From Dermatophilus congolensis (GTDB taxonomy: Bacteria; Actinomycetota; Actinomycetes; Actinomycetales; Dermatophilaceae), in NCBI GenBank assembly GCA_030538115.1, contig JAUNUP010000011.1, positions 7,663 through 71,662 of the forward strand: DNA of 64,000 bases. The letters run 5' to 3'. The notes under the pieces were generated by a model. It did no database searches and was not told the origin of the DNA. It saw nothing but the letters and a program-made list of their open reading frames with translations. Below, piece by piece: positions 26,524 to 35,665 of this stretch. Each line of letters begins with the position of its first letter. The first letter of the stretch is position 1. The position numbers and the translations under genes were made by a program.

Positions 26524-27051
26524 TCAGTCGGTCGAGGTGGCCCCGCTGCGCGCACCGTCGACACGGCGCACGGCAGCGGTCGCCTCGCCCGAGGTGCTGC
26601 GCTTGAGGGAGTCGATCGTGTCCTTGGTCGTCGCGATCGTGCGCTCCGGCTTCGGGTTGACCTTCGACAGCTTCGACTTGCCGATCAGCGCCACGATGAC
26701 CGCGCCGATGAACAGCACGAGCGTGACGATGAGGTAGCTCGCCCACAGTGGCAGGCCCAGCGCGAAGATGCCGAGCGCGAACGTGTGCAGCAAGAAGATG
26801 AGGCCGAGGAAGGCGAACACGCCCGCCACGGCGAACATCGCGGCACCGATGCCGCCCCGCTTCACGTCGACCGCGATCTCGGCCTTGGCCAGCGCGATCT
26901 CGTTGCGGACGAGAGACGAGACGTCTTCGAGGGCGTTGTTGACGAGCCGCCCGATGCTCGGGTCGGTTGGGCGCGGCGCGGCAGGCTGCCGGGTCGACTC
27001 CGAGAAGCGCGACGCCGCGGAGGCCTGGGGCGGCGGAACGTGCGTGGACAT
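26524..27051 (-). CDS. phage holin family-like (DUF1469) membrane protein
   Basis: A 175-residue protein with two adjacent transmembrane helices (about residues 72-95 and 100-125), an N-terminal amphipathic segment (SLVRNEIALAKAEI) and a charged C-terminal tail. This is the pattern of the actinobacterial DUF1469/putative holin superfamily, a chromosomal membrane protein rather than a lysis gene. It corresponds in position to Rv3669. ATG 27051 is preceded by GAGGAG. It is followed by the alpha/beta hydrolase, probably in one operon. Confidence 0.8.
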   Translation of the reverse strand: MSTHVPPPQASAASRFSESTRQPAAPRPTDPSIGRLVNNALEDVSSLVRNEIALAKAEIAVDVKRGGIGAAMFAVAGVFAFLGLIFLLHTFALGIFALGLPLWASYLIVTLVLFIGAVIVALIGKSKLSKVNPKPERTIATTKDTIDSLKRSTSGEATAAVRRVDGARSGATSTD

Positions 27052-27151
27052 TGGCGTGTCTCCTCGTTCGTGGGCCGGTCTTGAGTCGTTGGTGGTTCGG
27101 TGGCGGGCGCACCGTGTGGCACGCAACCGCTCGGTGTATCCGATGTTCGAC

Positions 27152-27214
27152 ATTAGCGACTCGCCCGCTAGCGAGCGAGCTGTGGCCCGCTCAAACCGCC
27201 AACGAGTCGCTAAT
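27152..27214. repeat. 12-bp inverted repeat in the divergent holin/GDPD promoter region
   Basis: ATTAGCGACTCG (27152-27163) is repeated in perfect inverted form as CGAGTCGCTAAT (27203-27214), 39 bases apart. It lies between genes transcribed away from each other, so a transcription terminator is unlikely; a two-site operator is more plausible. Confidence 0.5.
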
Positions 27215-27308
27215 CGAGGGGCGAGAGCCGGTGACGATTGCGTGAAATCTGAACGTACTGACCCGACGGGTTCACCAGCACGTACGTCGGCGAGGGCAGT
27301 CTGGAGAC

Positions 27309-28088
27309 ATGGCATATGTCGACGGCCCGGCTCCGATCGCACTGGCTCATCGAGGCGGGGGGCTGCTCGCACCCGAGAACACGATGCTCGCTTTTGCCAC
27401 CTCGGTGGCTCTGGGATACCGGTACCTCGAGACCGACGTGCGAGCCACAGCCGACGGCGAGCTGGTCTGCTTTCACGACCGCACGCTCGACCGGGCGACC
27501 GACGGCACAGGCCCGATCGGCGACCGCACCCTCGCGCAGCTGCGCACAGTGAGCGTCGACGGCGAGCCGATCGCCACGCTCGAAGAGGCGCTGCACGAAT
27601 TCGACCAAGCCTGCTTCTCGGTCGACCTCAAGTGCCGGGAGGCGCTCGCCCCGCTCATCCGCATGTTGGCCGGTCGGCCGCATTTCGCGGAGCGCGTGTG
27701 CGTCGCCGGAGCCTGGGACGGGTGGCTGCGCGAGGTGCGCGAGGCCGTGCCGGGAGTGGCCACCGCGCTGGGGTGGCGGGCGCTGACCAGCCTCGTGACC
27801 GCCTCCCACGTCGGTGCCGCGGTCCCGTGGTGGGTGCGCGGGGCCCCGTTCGCGCACGTGCCGGTGCGGCTCGGCGGCATCGCGGTGCTCTCGCCCAGGC
27901 TGGTCGAGATCGCGCACGAACTCGGCATCCGGGTGGTCACGTGGACGGTCGACGAGGCCGACGAGATCCGTCGCGTCCTGGCCGCCGGGGTCGACGCGGT
28001 GGTCACCGACCGCCCCGACATCCTGCGTGAAGTACTCATCAGCACAGGAGACTGGCCCGCGATGCGCGTCAACGACGTGCTGCAATGA
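27309..28088 (+). CDS. glycerophosphodiester phosphodiesterase
   Basis: Hydrolyses glycerophosphodiesters to glycerol 3-phosphate and an alcohol. A 259-residue TIM-barrel enzyme with HRGGGLLAPENT near residue 14 (catalytic His), the metal-binding E-x-D in LETDV, and CFHDRTLDR with the second catalytic His. No signal peptide, so probably cytosolic. It is immediately followed by the PFK gene, whose ribosome site lies about 20 bases after this stop. Confidence 0.88.
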   Translation: MAYVDGPAPIALAHRGGGLLAPENTMLAFATSVALGYRYLETDVRATADGELVCFHDRTLDRATDGTGPIGDRTLAQLRTVSVDGEPIATLEEALHEFDQACFSVDLKCREALAPLIRMLAGRPHFAERVCVAGAWDGWLREVREAVPGVATALGWRALTSLVTASHVGAAVPWWVRGAPFAHVPVRLGGIAVLSPRLVEIAHELGIRVVTWTVDEADEIRRVLAAGVDAVVTDRPDILREVLISTGDWPAMRVNDVLQ

Positions 28089-28120
28089 CGTCAGGACGGC
28101 TTGCAATCGAGGGAGGATCG

Positions 28121-30403
28121 ATGGGTCAGCACGGCACCAACGCGTCACCGGTGAAGATCGGTGTACTCACCAGCGGCGGAGACGCACAAGGCATGAACGC
28201 CGCCGTGCGGGCCGTGGTGCGCACCGCGATCCACTCCGGTGCCGAGGTGTACGCGATCTGGGAGGGGTACCAGGGCGCCGTCGACGGCATCATCAAGCCG
28301 ATGGGCTGGGACGACGTGGGCGGCATCATCCACCGCGGCGGCACGATCATCGGCACCGCCCGCTCGATGGAATTCCGCGAGCGCGACGGCATGCGCCGGG
28401 CGGCACGCAACCTGCTCGCGCACGGCATCGACCGGCTCGTCTCCATCGGTGGCGACGGAAGCCTTTCGGGTACGTACGAATTCAGGCGTCAGTGGCCGAG
28501 CCTGCTCGAAGAACTCGTCGAGCGCGGCGAGATCACTCGCGAGACCGCCGACGCGCACCCCGCGCTCATGATCGCCGGCCTGGTCGGCTCGATCGACAAC
28601 GACATGGTCGGCACCGACATGACGATCGGCGCCGACTCCGCGCTGCACCGGATTCTCGAGGCCGTCGACGCCCTCTCCAGCACGGCCGCCAGTCACCAGC
28701 GCACGTTCGTCGTCGAGGTGATGGGCCGGCACTGCGGCTACCTGCCGCTGTTCGCCGCCATCGGCGGTGGCTGTGACTACGTGTTCATCCCCGAGAACCC
28801 GCCCGAGCCGGGCTGGGAGAGCGACCTGTGCGCCAAGTTGCGCGACGGCCGCGCGGCCGGCCGACGCGACAGCCTCGTGCTCGTGGCCGAGGGGGCCGCG
28901 GACCGCGCCGGAAACCCGATCACCACCGCGACGGTGCGCGAAGCCATCAAGGCGGGTACGGGCGAGGACGCACGCATCACGATCCTCGGCCACGTGCAGC
29001 GGGGCGGAACCCCGAGCGCCTACGACCGCTGGATGAGCACCCTGCTGGGCTACGCGGCCGTGCAGGAGGTGCTGGAGGCGACCCCGGCCTCACCGGCCCA
29101 CATCCTCGGGGTGCGCCGCAACCGCATCGCACGCGTCGACCTCGTCGAGGCCGTGGCCGCGACCCGCGCGGTCGCCTCCAAGGTCGACTCCGGTGATTAC
29201 GACGGGGCGATGCGCGCCCGCGGCAACAGCTTCACCGATGCCGTCATGCTCTACCGCCGTCTCTCGCGCCCCGAAGAGGGGCCGCGCGAAGACCGCCCCG
29301 GCTACGGCAAGCGCCTGGCGGTACTGCACGTGGGCGGACTTGCCCCCGGCATGAACACAGCCGCGCGGGCGGCCGTTCGGCTCGGCATGCAGCAGGGGCT
29401 GACCGTTCTGGGCGCCATCGGCGGTGTGCCCGGCCTCATCGACGGCGACCTGCGCGAACTCTCCTGGGGAGACGTCGACGCGTGGGTCGGCCTCGGCGGC
29501 GCCGAACTGGGCGTGCGCCGCAACGTGCCCGAGCTCGAGCACCTTTACACGATCTCCCGCACCATCGAGAAGCACGAGATCGACGCCGTCATGTTCATCG
29601 GCGGCTACAACTCGTACGCCGCCGCGCACCTCATGGTCAGTGAGCGCGACCGCTACCCGGCGCTGAACATCCCGATCATGTGCGTGCCGACCAGCATCGA
29701 CAACAACCTGCCGTTCTCCGAGCTGTCGATCGGCGCCGACTCCGCCCTCAACAACGCCGTTTGGGCACTCGACGGCATCAAGCAGTCCGCCAGTGCGAGC
29801 ACCCGGTGTTTCGTCGCGGAGTCGATGGGCCGCAAGTGCGGCTACCTCACCCTCATGTCGGGGCTGGCGGTGGGAGCCGAGCGCGTCTACCTGCACGAAG
29901 AGGGCATCACGATGGAGCGGCTCGCCGACGACGTCGAGCACATGCGCGCCGCCTTCGACGCGGGCAAGCGGCTCTACCTCACGATCCGCAACGAGAAGGC
30001 CAACGAGCACTACACGACCGACTTCATCGGCCGGCTCTTCGAGGAGGAGGGCCACGGTCGCTTCGACGTGCGCACCGCCGTGCTCGGGCACCTGCAGCAA
30101 GGCGGCAACCCGTCGGCGTTCGACCGCATCCTCGCCGCGCGCCTCGTCGACAGCGCGATCCGTGACGTCGTGGCGCAACTGTCGGAGGGCCGGGCCGAAG
30201 GGCACTGCGTCGGGCTGGTCGAGGGCGACGTGACGATCTCGCGCATCGACCGGATCCAGGAGGTGCTCGACACCGAGAACCGTCGCCCCCGCGAGCAGTG
30301 GTGGATGGGGCTGCGCCCGGTGATCCGCGCCGTCGCCGACCCCGACACCCGCGTCGAGGGCGAGCACATCCCGGTTCTGCGCGAGCAGCACGTGCCGGTG
30401 TGA
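28121..30403 (+). CDS. pfkA: 6-phosphofructokinase, duplicated two-domain form
   Basis: Phosphorylates fructose 6-phosphate. At 760 residues it is twice the usual bacterial length and consists of two PFK domains. The N half keeps GGDGS, GSIDND and MGRHCGYL; Gly in GGDGS and Gly before SIDND mark the ATP-using type. In the C half these read GGYNSY and TSIDNN, losing the catalytic acidic residues, while AESMGRKCGYL is kept, as in eukaryotic PFK whose second half became regulatory. ATG 28121 is preceded by GAGGGAGG at a 4-base gap; the upstream in-frame ATG 28085 overlaps the GDPD stop. Confidence 0.9.
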   Translation: MGQHGTNASPVKIGVLTSGGDAQGMNAAVRAVVRTAIHSGAEVYAIWEGYQGAVDGIIKPMGWDDVGGIIHRGGTIIGTARSMEFRERDGMRRAARNLLAHGIDRLVSIGGDGSLSGTYEFRRQWPSLLEELVERGEITRETADAHPALMIAGLVGSIDNDMVGTDMTIGADSALHRILEAVDALSSTAASHQRTFVVEVMGRHCGYLPLFAAIGGGCDYVFIPENPPEPGWESDLCAKLRDGRAAGRRDSLVLVAEGAADRAGNPITTATVREAIKAGTGEDARITILGHVQRGGTPSAYDRWMSTLLGYAAVQEVLEATPASPAHILGVRRNRIARVDLVEAVAATRAVASKVDSGDYDGAMRARGNSFTDAVMLYRRLSRPEEGPREDRPGYGKRLAVLHVGGLAPGMNTAARAAVRLGMQQGLTVLGAIGGVPGLIDGDLRELSWGDVDAWVGLGGAELGVRRNVPELEHLYTISRTIEKHEIDAVMFIGGYNSYAAAHLMVSERDRYPALNIPIMCVPTSIDNNLPFSELSIGADSALNNAVWALDGIKQSASASTRCFVAESMGRKCGYLTLMSGLAVGAERVYLHEEGITMERLADDVEHMRAAFDAGKRLYLTIRNEKANEHYTTDFIGRLFEEEGHGRFDVRTAVLGHLQQGGNPSAFDRILAARLVDSAIRDVVAQLSEGRAEGHCVGLVEGDVTISRIDRIQEVLDTENRRPREQWWMGLRPVIRAVADPDTRVEGEHIPVLREQHVPV

Positions 30404-30470
30404 GCACCCGGGTGAGAACTGCGTAGGCGCCATCCCCCTACGGCGGTGCTCGTATCGGTGAGGATTGAGT

Positions 30471-31235
30471 ATGAAACTCTCCGGAATCAGCACCGCAGTC
30501 ACCGGCGGGGCCTCTGGCCTCGGCCTGGCCACCGTCAAGCGTCTCGCTGCCGCGGGGGCGAAGGTCACGATCATCGACCTGCCCAAGTCGCCTGGCGCAC
30601 AGGTTGCCTCCGAGATCGACGGCGACGTCGTCTTCGCGCCTGCCGACGTCACCGACCGCGACTCGTTCGACGAAGCCCTCGGCGTGGCCGACGAGCGCGG
30701 CGGCCTACGCGCCCTCGTGCACTGCGCCGGCGCCGACCGGCCCATGCGCGTGGTCGACCGCGACGGCAATGCGGGCTCGGTCGAGGCGTTCGAGTTCGTC
30801 ATTCGCCTCAACCTCGTCGGCTCGTTCAACGCGATGGCCCTCGGCGCCGCGCGTATGGCCAAGCACGAGCCAGTCGACGGCGAGCGCGGCGTCGTCATCA
30901 TGACCGCCTCCGTCGCGGCCTTCGAAGGGCAGATCGGGCAGATCAACTACGCGGCCAGCAAGGGCGGCGTCGTCGGCATGACGATCTGCGGCGCCCGCGA
31001 CCTGGCCAGCAAACTCATCCGCGTCAACACGATCGCCCCCGGCATCATGGCGACGCCACTGCTCCTGCAGATGCGCCAAGACATCCAAGACAGCCTCGCG
31101 GCCTCCGTGCCCAACCCGGCCCGCCTCGGAGACCCCGACGAGTACGGATTCCTCGCGAGCCACATCATCGAGAACGGCTACATCAACGGCGAGACGCTGC
31201 GCCTCGACGGCGCCATCCGCATGGCCCCCCGCTGA
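30471..31235 (+). CDS. SDR-family oxidoreductase (3-hydroxyacyl-CoA dehydrogenase type 2-like)
   Basis: A 254-residue classical short-chain dehydrogenase. TGGASGLG binds the cofactor near residue 13, ADVTD follows, the catalytic serine is in TASVAAF and the YAASK motif carries Tyr and Lys near 162-166. The segment FEGQIGQINYAASKGGV is characteristic of the HSD17B10/FadB-like group that oxidises 3-hydroxyacyl-CoA. ATG 30471 is preferred over TTG 30465 because GAGG lies seven bases before it. It ends before a strong terminator. Confidence 0.85.
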   Translation: MKLSGISTAVTGGASGLGLATVKRLAAAGAKVTIIDLPKSPGAQVASEIDGDVVFAPADVTDRDSFDEALGVADERGGLRALVHCAGADRPMRVVDRDGNAGSVEAFEFVIRLNLVGSFNAMALGAARMAKHEPVDGERGVVIMTASVAAFEGQIGQINYAASKGGVVGMTICGARDLASKLIRVNTIAPGIMATPLLLQMRQDIQDSLAASVPNPARLGDPDEYGFLASHIIENGYINGETLRLDGAIRMAPR

Positions 31236-31256
31236 TCCGTCAACGCCCGTAACGCG

Positions 31257-31297
31257 AACGATCCGCCTCCCGAGAGCTCCGGGAGGCGGATCGTTTG
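31257..31297. terminator. strong bidirectional terminator
   Basis: Perfect 16-bp inverted repeat (31257-31272 and 31280-31295, arm AACGATCCGCCTCCCG) with a 7-base loop, between the convergent SDR and actP genes. Confidence 0.85.
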
Positions 31298-31316
31298 TGT
31301 AACGCGGCAGGCGACC

Positions 31317-32975
31317 TCAGTGGTCGAGGGCCTCGGTGGCGGCACCGGCGCCGGTGAGCGAGCGCACCTCCATCTCCGCCTGCTTCTCGGCGAAGTGCTC
31401 CTTGCTCGTGACCGAGCCGAGCCAGCCGAGGAAGAAGCCGAGCGGAATCGAGATGATGCCCGGGTTCTCCAGCGGGAACCACGAGAAGTCGATGTTCGGG
31501 TTCGTGATCATCGAGGTCGACAGGCCGGTGACCGGGTTGGCCGGCTTACCGGAGACGACCGGGCTGAAGATGATGAGGAACAGCGCCGAGCCGAGACCGC
31601 CGTAGATGCTCCACAGCGCGCCGCGGGTGTTGAACCGCTTCCAGAACAGCGAGTACAGGATCGTCGGCAGGTTCGCGCTGGCCGCGACGGCGAACGCGAG
31701 GGCCACGAGGAACGCGATGTTCTGGCCGTAGGCGAGGATGCCGCCGAGAATCGCGATGACGCCACCGCCGAGGGCGGCGTAGCGGGCGACCTTCACCTCC
31801 TGCTCCTGGGTGGACTTGCCGTCCTTGAGGACCTGGTTGTAGAGGTCGTGCGCGAACGTGGCGCTCGTGGTGATCGTCAGACCGGCGACGACCGCGAGGA
31901 TGGTCGCGAACGCGATACCGGAGATGATCGCGAGCAGTACGGAACCGCCGAGCTCGTAGGCGAGCAGCGGTGCTGCGGAGTTCACTCCACCGGCGGCCTT
32001 CTGGATGCGCTCGGGGCCGACGAGGGCCGCGGCGCCGTAGCCGACGACCAGGGTGAGCAGGTAGAAGCCACCGATGAGCCAGATGGCCCACTCGACCGAC
32101 TTACGGGCCTGCTTGCTGGTGGGCACCGTGTAGAAGCGGATGAGCACGTGGGGCAGGCCGGCGGTGCCGAGCACCAGCGCCATCGACAGCGACACGAAGT
32201 CGAGCTTGCTCAGGTCGGAGACGCCGTACTTCAGGCCCGGGTCGAGCAGGGCCTGGCCGTGGCCGGAGCCGTCGACCGCGGCCTGCAGCAGGCCGGAGAA
32301 GTTGAAGCCGTACTTGGCCAGCACCCAGACCGTGATGATGAACGTCGCACCGATGAGCAGGATCGCCTTGATGATCTGCACCCAGGTGGTGCCCTTCATG
32401 CCGCCGATCATGACGTAACCGATCATGACCGCACCGACGATCGCGATGACGACGTTGATGGCGGCGCGGGAGTTCAGGCCGAGCAACAGCGACACGAGGC
32501 CACCGGCACCGGCCATCTGGGCGAGCAGGTAGAAGAACGAGACGGCCAGCGAGCTCGTCGCAGCGGCGACGCGAATCGGCTTCTGGCGCAGGCGGAACGA
32601 GAGAACGTCGGCCATCGTGAAGCGGCCGGTGTTTCGCATCAGCTCTGCCACGAGGAGCAGGGCGACGAGCCAGGCGACGAGGAAGCCGATGGAGTAGAGG
32701 AAGCCGTCGTAGCCCTGAATCGCGATGGCGCCCGCGATTCCCAGGAATGAGGCGGCCGAAAGGTAGTCACCGGCGATCGCGATGCCGTTCTGCTTACCCG
32801 AGAATGCGGCTCCGCCCGTGTAATATTCGGCGGCCGACTTCTTGCCCGAGGCGACCTTGATGACGACGGTCAACGTGACGATCACGAAGGCGGCGAAGAT
32901 GCTGATATTCATGATCGGGTTACCGACCTGCTCCGCGGCAGCCGCTGCCGCGAGTGTGCTTGCGTTCGAGATCAT
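31317..32975 (-). CDS. actP: cation/acetate symporter, solute:sodium symporter family
   Basis: A 552-residue membrane transporter with about 13 hydrophobic helices. The GDYLSAASFLG and GLPHVLIRFYTV motifs are those of the ActP/MctC monocarboxylate-cation symporters that take up acetate, propionate and pyruvate. The start overlaps the upstream DUF485 gene (ATGA) and GGAGG lies about eight bases before it inside that gene. The acs gene lies next in the same direction, so uptake and activation of acetate are encoded side by side. Confidence 0.92.
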   Translation of the reverse strand: MISNASTLAAAAAAEQVGNPIMNISIFAAFVIVTLTVVIKVASGKKSAAEYYTGGAAFSGKQNGIAIAGDYLSAASFLGIAGAIAIQGYDGFLYSIGFLVAWLVALLLVAELMRNTGRFTMADVLSFRLRQKPIRVAAATSSLAVSFFYLLAQMAGAGGLVSLLLGLNSRAAINVVIAIVGAVMIGYVMIGGMKGTTWVQIIKAILLIGATFIITVWVLAKYGFNFSGLLQAAVDGSGHGQALLDPGLKYGVSDLSKLDFVSLSMALVLGTAGLPHVLIRFYTVPTSKQARKSVEWAIWLIGGFYLLTLVVGYGAAALVGPERIQKAAGGVNSAAPLLAYELGGSVLLAIISGIAFATILAVVAGLTITTSATFAHDLYNQVLKDGKSTQEQEVKVARYAALGGGVIAILGGILAYGQNIAFLVALAFAVAASANLPTILYSLFWKRFNTRGALWSIYGGLGSALFLIIFSPVVSGKPANPVTGLSTSMITNPNIDFSWFPLENPGIISIPLGFFLGWLGSVTSKEHFAEKQAEMEVRSLTGAGAATEALDH

Positions 32976-33322
32976 GCCTTCTCACCTCCGGTCATGTCGT
33001 CACGGATACGGTCTGCGGCCGGGTCGAATACGCGGTCGGCCCAGCGCACGTACATGATCGTGATGGTGAAGGTGGTCACGAACTGAAGCAGGCCGAAGAT
33101 GAGGCCCACGTTGATGTTGCCGGCGACCCGGATCGACATGAACTCCGGAAAGTACGCCGCGAGGATCACGTAGAGGAAGTACCAGACCAGGAAGAAGATG
33201 GTGCACGGGAAGACGAAGGCGCGAAACTTGCGCCGCAGCTCCTGAAACTCGGGGCTGGCCTGCACCTGCTGATACGGCGTCTGCACTTGGGTTGTCGGCG
33301 GGTCGTGGTCGTGTGTCGCCAC
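32972..33322 (-). CDS. DUF485 membrane protein, partner of the acetate symporter
   Basis: A 116-residue protein with two transmembrane helices (about residues 38-60 and 70-92) and the FxxLRRKFRAFVFPCT segment of the DUF485 (YjcH) family. Genes of this family almost always precede actP, and here they overlap by four bases. It probably assists or regulates the symporter; the exact role is unknown. The nearest upstream gene, acs, is separated from it by a hairpin. Confidence 0.85.
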   Translation of the reverse strand: MATHDHDPPTTQVQTPYQQVQASPEFQELRRKFRAFVFPCTIFFLVWYFLYVILAAYFPEFMSIRVAGNINVGLIFGLLQFVTTFTITIMYVRWADRVFDPAADRIRDDMTGGEKA

Positions 33323-33448
33323 AGATGCTCCTCGTCGAGGGATAAGGGGGCTGGGGAGCGACGCTACTGCGCGGTTACTCCCAGGGGCACTTCATTGTGC
33401 GTTACCGCGGGGCGGAATCGGAAGATTTCGAAGTGTCGATTTGGTATA

Positions 33449-33486
33449 TAACGAAGCCCGGTGCGAAATAGCACCGGGCCTCGTTA
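33449..33486 (-). terminator. terminator between acs and the symporter operon
   Basis: Fifteen-bp stem with one mismatch (core GCCCGGTGC/GCACCGGGC, outer TAACGA/TCGTTA) and a six-base loop. It lies 68 bases beyond the acs stop, so it should end acs mRNA and isolate the DUF485-actP operon. Confidence 0.75.
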
Positions 33487-33553
33487 TGGAACGACGTTAT
33501 TGTTCGGCATCCCGCGTAATACCGTGCGGGATATCAATCACGTCTCGTGATGA

Positions 33554-35500
33554 TTACTTACGCATATTCTTGGAGATGAAGTCCATCACCGACGAATCTG
33601 CCAGGGTCGTGACATCGCCGACCTCGCGGTTCTCCGCGACATCGCGCAGAAGGCGACGCATGATCTTGCCCGAGCGGGTCTTCGGAAGCTCGGAGACGAT
33701 CATGATCGACTTCGGCTTGGCGATCGGACCGATCTGGCTGCCCACGTGGTTACGCAGCTCCTGAACCAGGGCGTCTTCGTCGACGTCCTTCTCGTGGCTG
33801 GCACCCTCTCGCAGGATGACGAACGCGCACACGGCCTGGCCGGTGGTCTCGTCGGTGGCGCCGACGACCGCGGCCTCGGCCACGGAGTCGTGCGAGACGA
33901 GCGCCGACTCGATCTCGGAGGTCGACAGCCGGTGGCCCGAGACGTTCATGACGTCGTCGACGCGGCCGAGGATCCAGATGTTGCCGTCTTCGTCCTTCTT
34001 CGCGCCGTCACCGGCGAAGTACATGCCTTCGAAGCGCGCCCAGTACGTGTCGACGTAGCGCTGGTCGTCGCCCCAGATGCCGCGCAGCATCGCCGGCCAC
34101 GGCTTCGTGAGCACGAGGAAGCCCTGCTGGCCGTCGGGCACAGGCTCCGCCATGTCGTCGAGGATCTCGGCGCTGATGCCGGGGATGGCGTGCTGAGCCG
34201 AGCCGGGGCACAGGTTCGTGACACCGGGCAGCGGAGAGATCATGATCGCGCCCGTCTCGGTCTGCCACCACGTGTCGACGATCGGGGCCGTGCCCGCGCC
34301 GATGTTGTCGCGGTACCAGCGCCACGCCTCCGGGTTGATCGGCTCGCCGACGCTGCCGAGGATGCGGATGCTGCTCAGGTCGAACTTGGCGGGGATCTCG
34401 TGGCCCCACTTCATGAACGTGCGGATCGCAGTGGGGGCGGTGTACAGGATCGTCACCTTGTACTGCTGCACGATCTCCCACCAGCGGCCCTGGTGCGGGC
34501 TGTCGGGGGTGCCTTCGTAGACCACCTGGGTGGCGCCGTTCGCGAGCGGGCCGTACGTGAGGTACGAGTGGCCGGTGACCCAGCCGATGTCGGCGGTGCA
34601 CCAGTACACGTCGGACTCGGGGTGTACGTCGTGCACGACGTGGTTCGTGTACGCGGTCTGCACGAGGTAGCCGCCGGTGGTGTGCAGGATGCCCTTCGGC
34701 TTACCCGTGGTGCCCGAGGTGTACAGGATGAACAGCGGGTGCTCGGCGTCGACCCAGACCGGCTCGTGGTCGGCGGAGGCGTTGGCCACCGTCTCGTGCC
34801 ACCAGACGTCGCGACCCTCCTGCATCGTCACATCGCTGTCGCAGCGGTTGACGACCAGCACCTTCTCGATGGTGGTCTCGCCGCTGATCGCCTCGTCGAC
34901 GGCGGGCTTGAGTGCGCTGGGCTTGCCGCGGCGGTAGCCGGCGTCGGAGGTGATGACGACCTTGGCCTTGGCGTCGGAGATGCGCGAGCGCAGAGCGTCG
35001 GCCGAGAAGCCGCCGAACACGACCGTGTGGGGGGCGCCGAGGCGAGCGCAGGCCAGCATCGAGATGACGGCCTCGGGGATCATCGGCAGGTAGATCGCGA
35101 CGACGTCACCCTTGCCGACGCCCATCTCGGCCAGCGCGTTGGCGGCCCTGCTGACCTCGTCTTTGAGCTGCGCGTACGTGATGTCGCGGGTGTCACCGGG
35201 CTCGCCGACGAAGTGGATGGCCACCCGGTCGCCGTTGCCGGCTTCGACGTGACGGTCGACGCAGTTGTAGGCCACGTTCAGCTCGCCGTCGGCGAACCAC
35301 TTGGCGAACGGGGCGTTCGACCAGTCCAGGGTCTGGGTGAAGTCCTTCTGCCAGGTCACGTAGCGTCGTGCCTGGTCGGCCCAGAAGCCTTCGAAATCGT
35401 CCTGGGCCTGCTGGTACAGCTCGGCTTTGCCGTTGGCGTTCTGGGCGACCGAGGTCGGGGGAGGGAACTCGGCGGTGCCGGAAACGTCGGAAAGTGCCAC
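33554..35500 (-). CDS. acs: acetyl-CoA synthetase, AMP-forming
   Basis: Activates acetate to acetyl-CoA through acetyl-AMP. The 648-residue length is standard. The P-loop-like [11 protein letters not shown] is near residue 265, the adenylate-binding DTWWQTETG near 412, and the C-terminal [11 protein letters not shown] contains the lysine that is reversibly acetylated in this family. It sits at the Rv3667 position. The divergent gap to the Fic-like gene contains an 11-bp direct repeat (TACCGGCATGG at 35580 and 35595) that may be an operator. Confidence 0.95.
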   Translation of the reverse strand: MALSDVSGTAEFPPPTSVAQNANGKAELYQQAQDDFEGFWADQARRYVTWQKDFTQTLDWSNAPFAKWFADGELNVAYNCVDRHVEAGNGDRVAIHFVGEPGDTRDITYAQLKDEVSRAANALAEMGVGKGDVVAIYLPMIPEAVISMLACARLGAPHTVVFGGFSADALRSRISDAKAKVVITSDAGYRRGKPSALKPAVDEAISGETTIEKVLVVNRCDSDVTMQEGRDVWWHETVANASADHEPVWVDAEHPLFILYTSGTTGKPKGILHTTGGYLVQTAYTNHVVHDVHPESDVYWCTADIGWVTGHSYLTYGPLANGATQVVYEGTPDSPHQGRWWEIVQQYKVTILYTAPTAIRTFMKWGHEIPAKFDLSSIRILGSVGEPINPEAWRWYRDNIGAGTAPIVDTWWQTETGAIMISPLPGVTNLCPGSAQHAIPGISAEILDDMAEPVPDGQQGFLVLTKPWPAMLRGIWGDDQRYVDTYWARFEGMYFAGDGAKKDEDGNIWILGRVDDVMNVSGHRLSTSEIESALVSHDSVAEAAVVGATDETTGQAVCAFVILREGASHEKDVDEDALVQELRNHVGSQIGPIAKPKSIMIVSELPKTRSGKIMRRLLRDVAENREVGDVTTLADSSVMDFISKNMRK

Positions 35501-35665
35501 GCGGGTCTCCTGTGTGCGTGTCGGAACGGTGTGATGCCACAGACGGGTCGAGATGAAGTCGATCGTCGCCGAACGCAGTTACCGGCATGGCGGATACCGG
35601 CATGGACGTCGTCGGCGCATGTTCCGGCAGGATAGCTCGGCGCGAGGCCGCGATAGGGTGCTGAC

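Noticed and set aside
26524..27051. The holin-like gene as evidence for a prophage
   Set aside because: DUF1469-type proteins are chromosomal in actinobacteria, the position matches Rv3669, and no phage genes are nearby.
35521..35545. A CRP-like site upstream of acs (TGTGATGCCACA)
   Set aside because: The half-sites are only two bases apart instead of six, so it does not fit the CRP/GlxR consensus.
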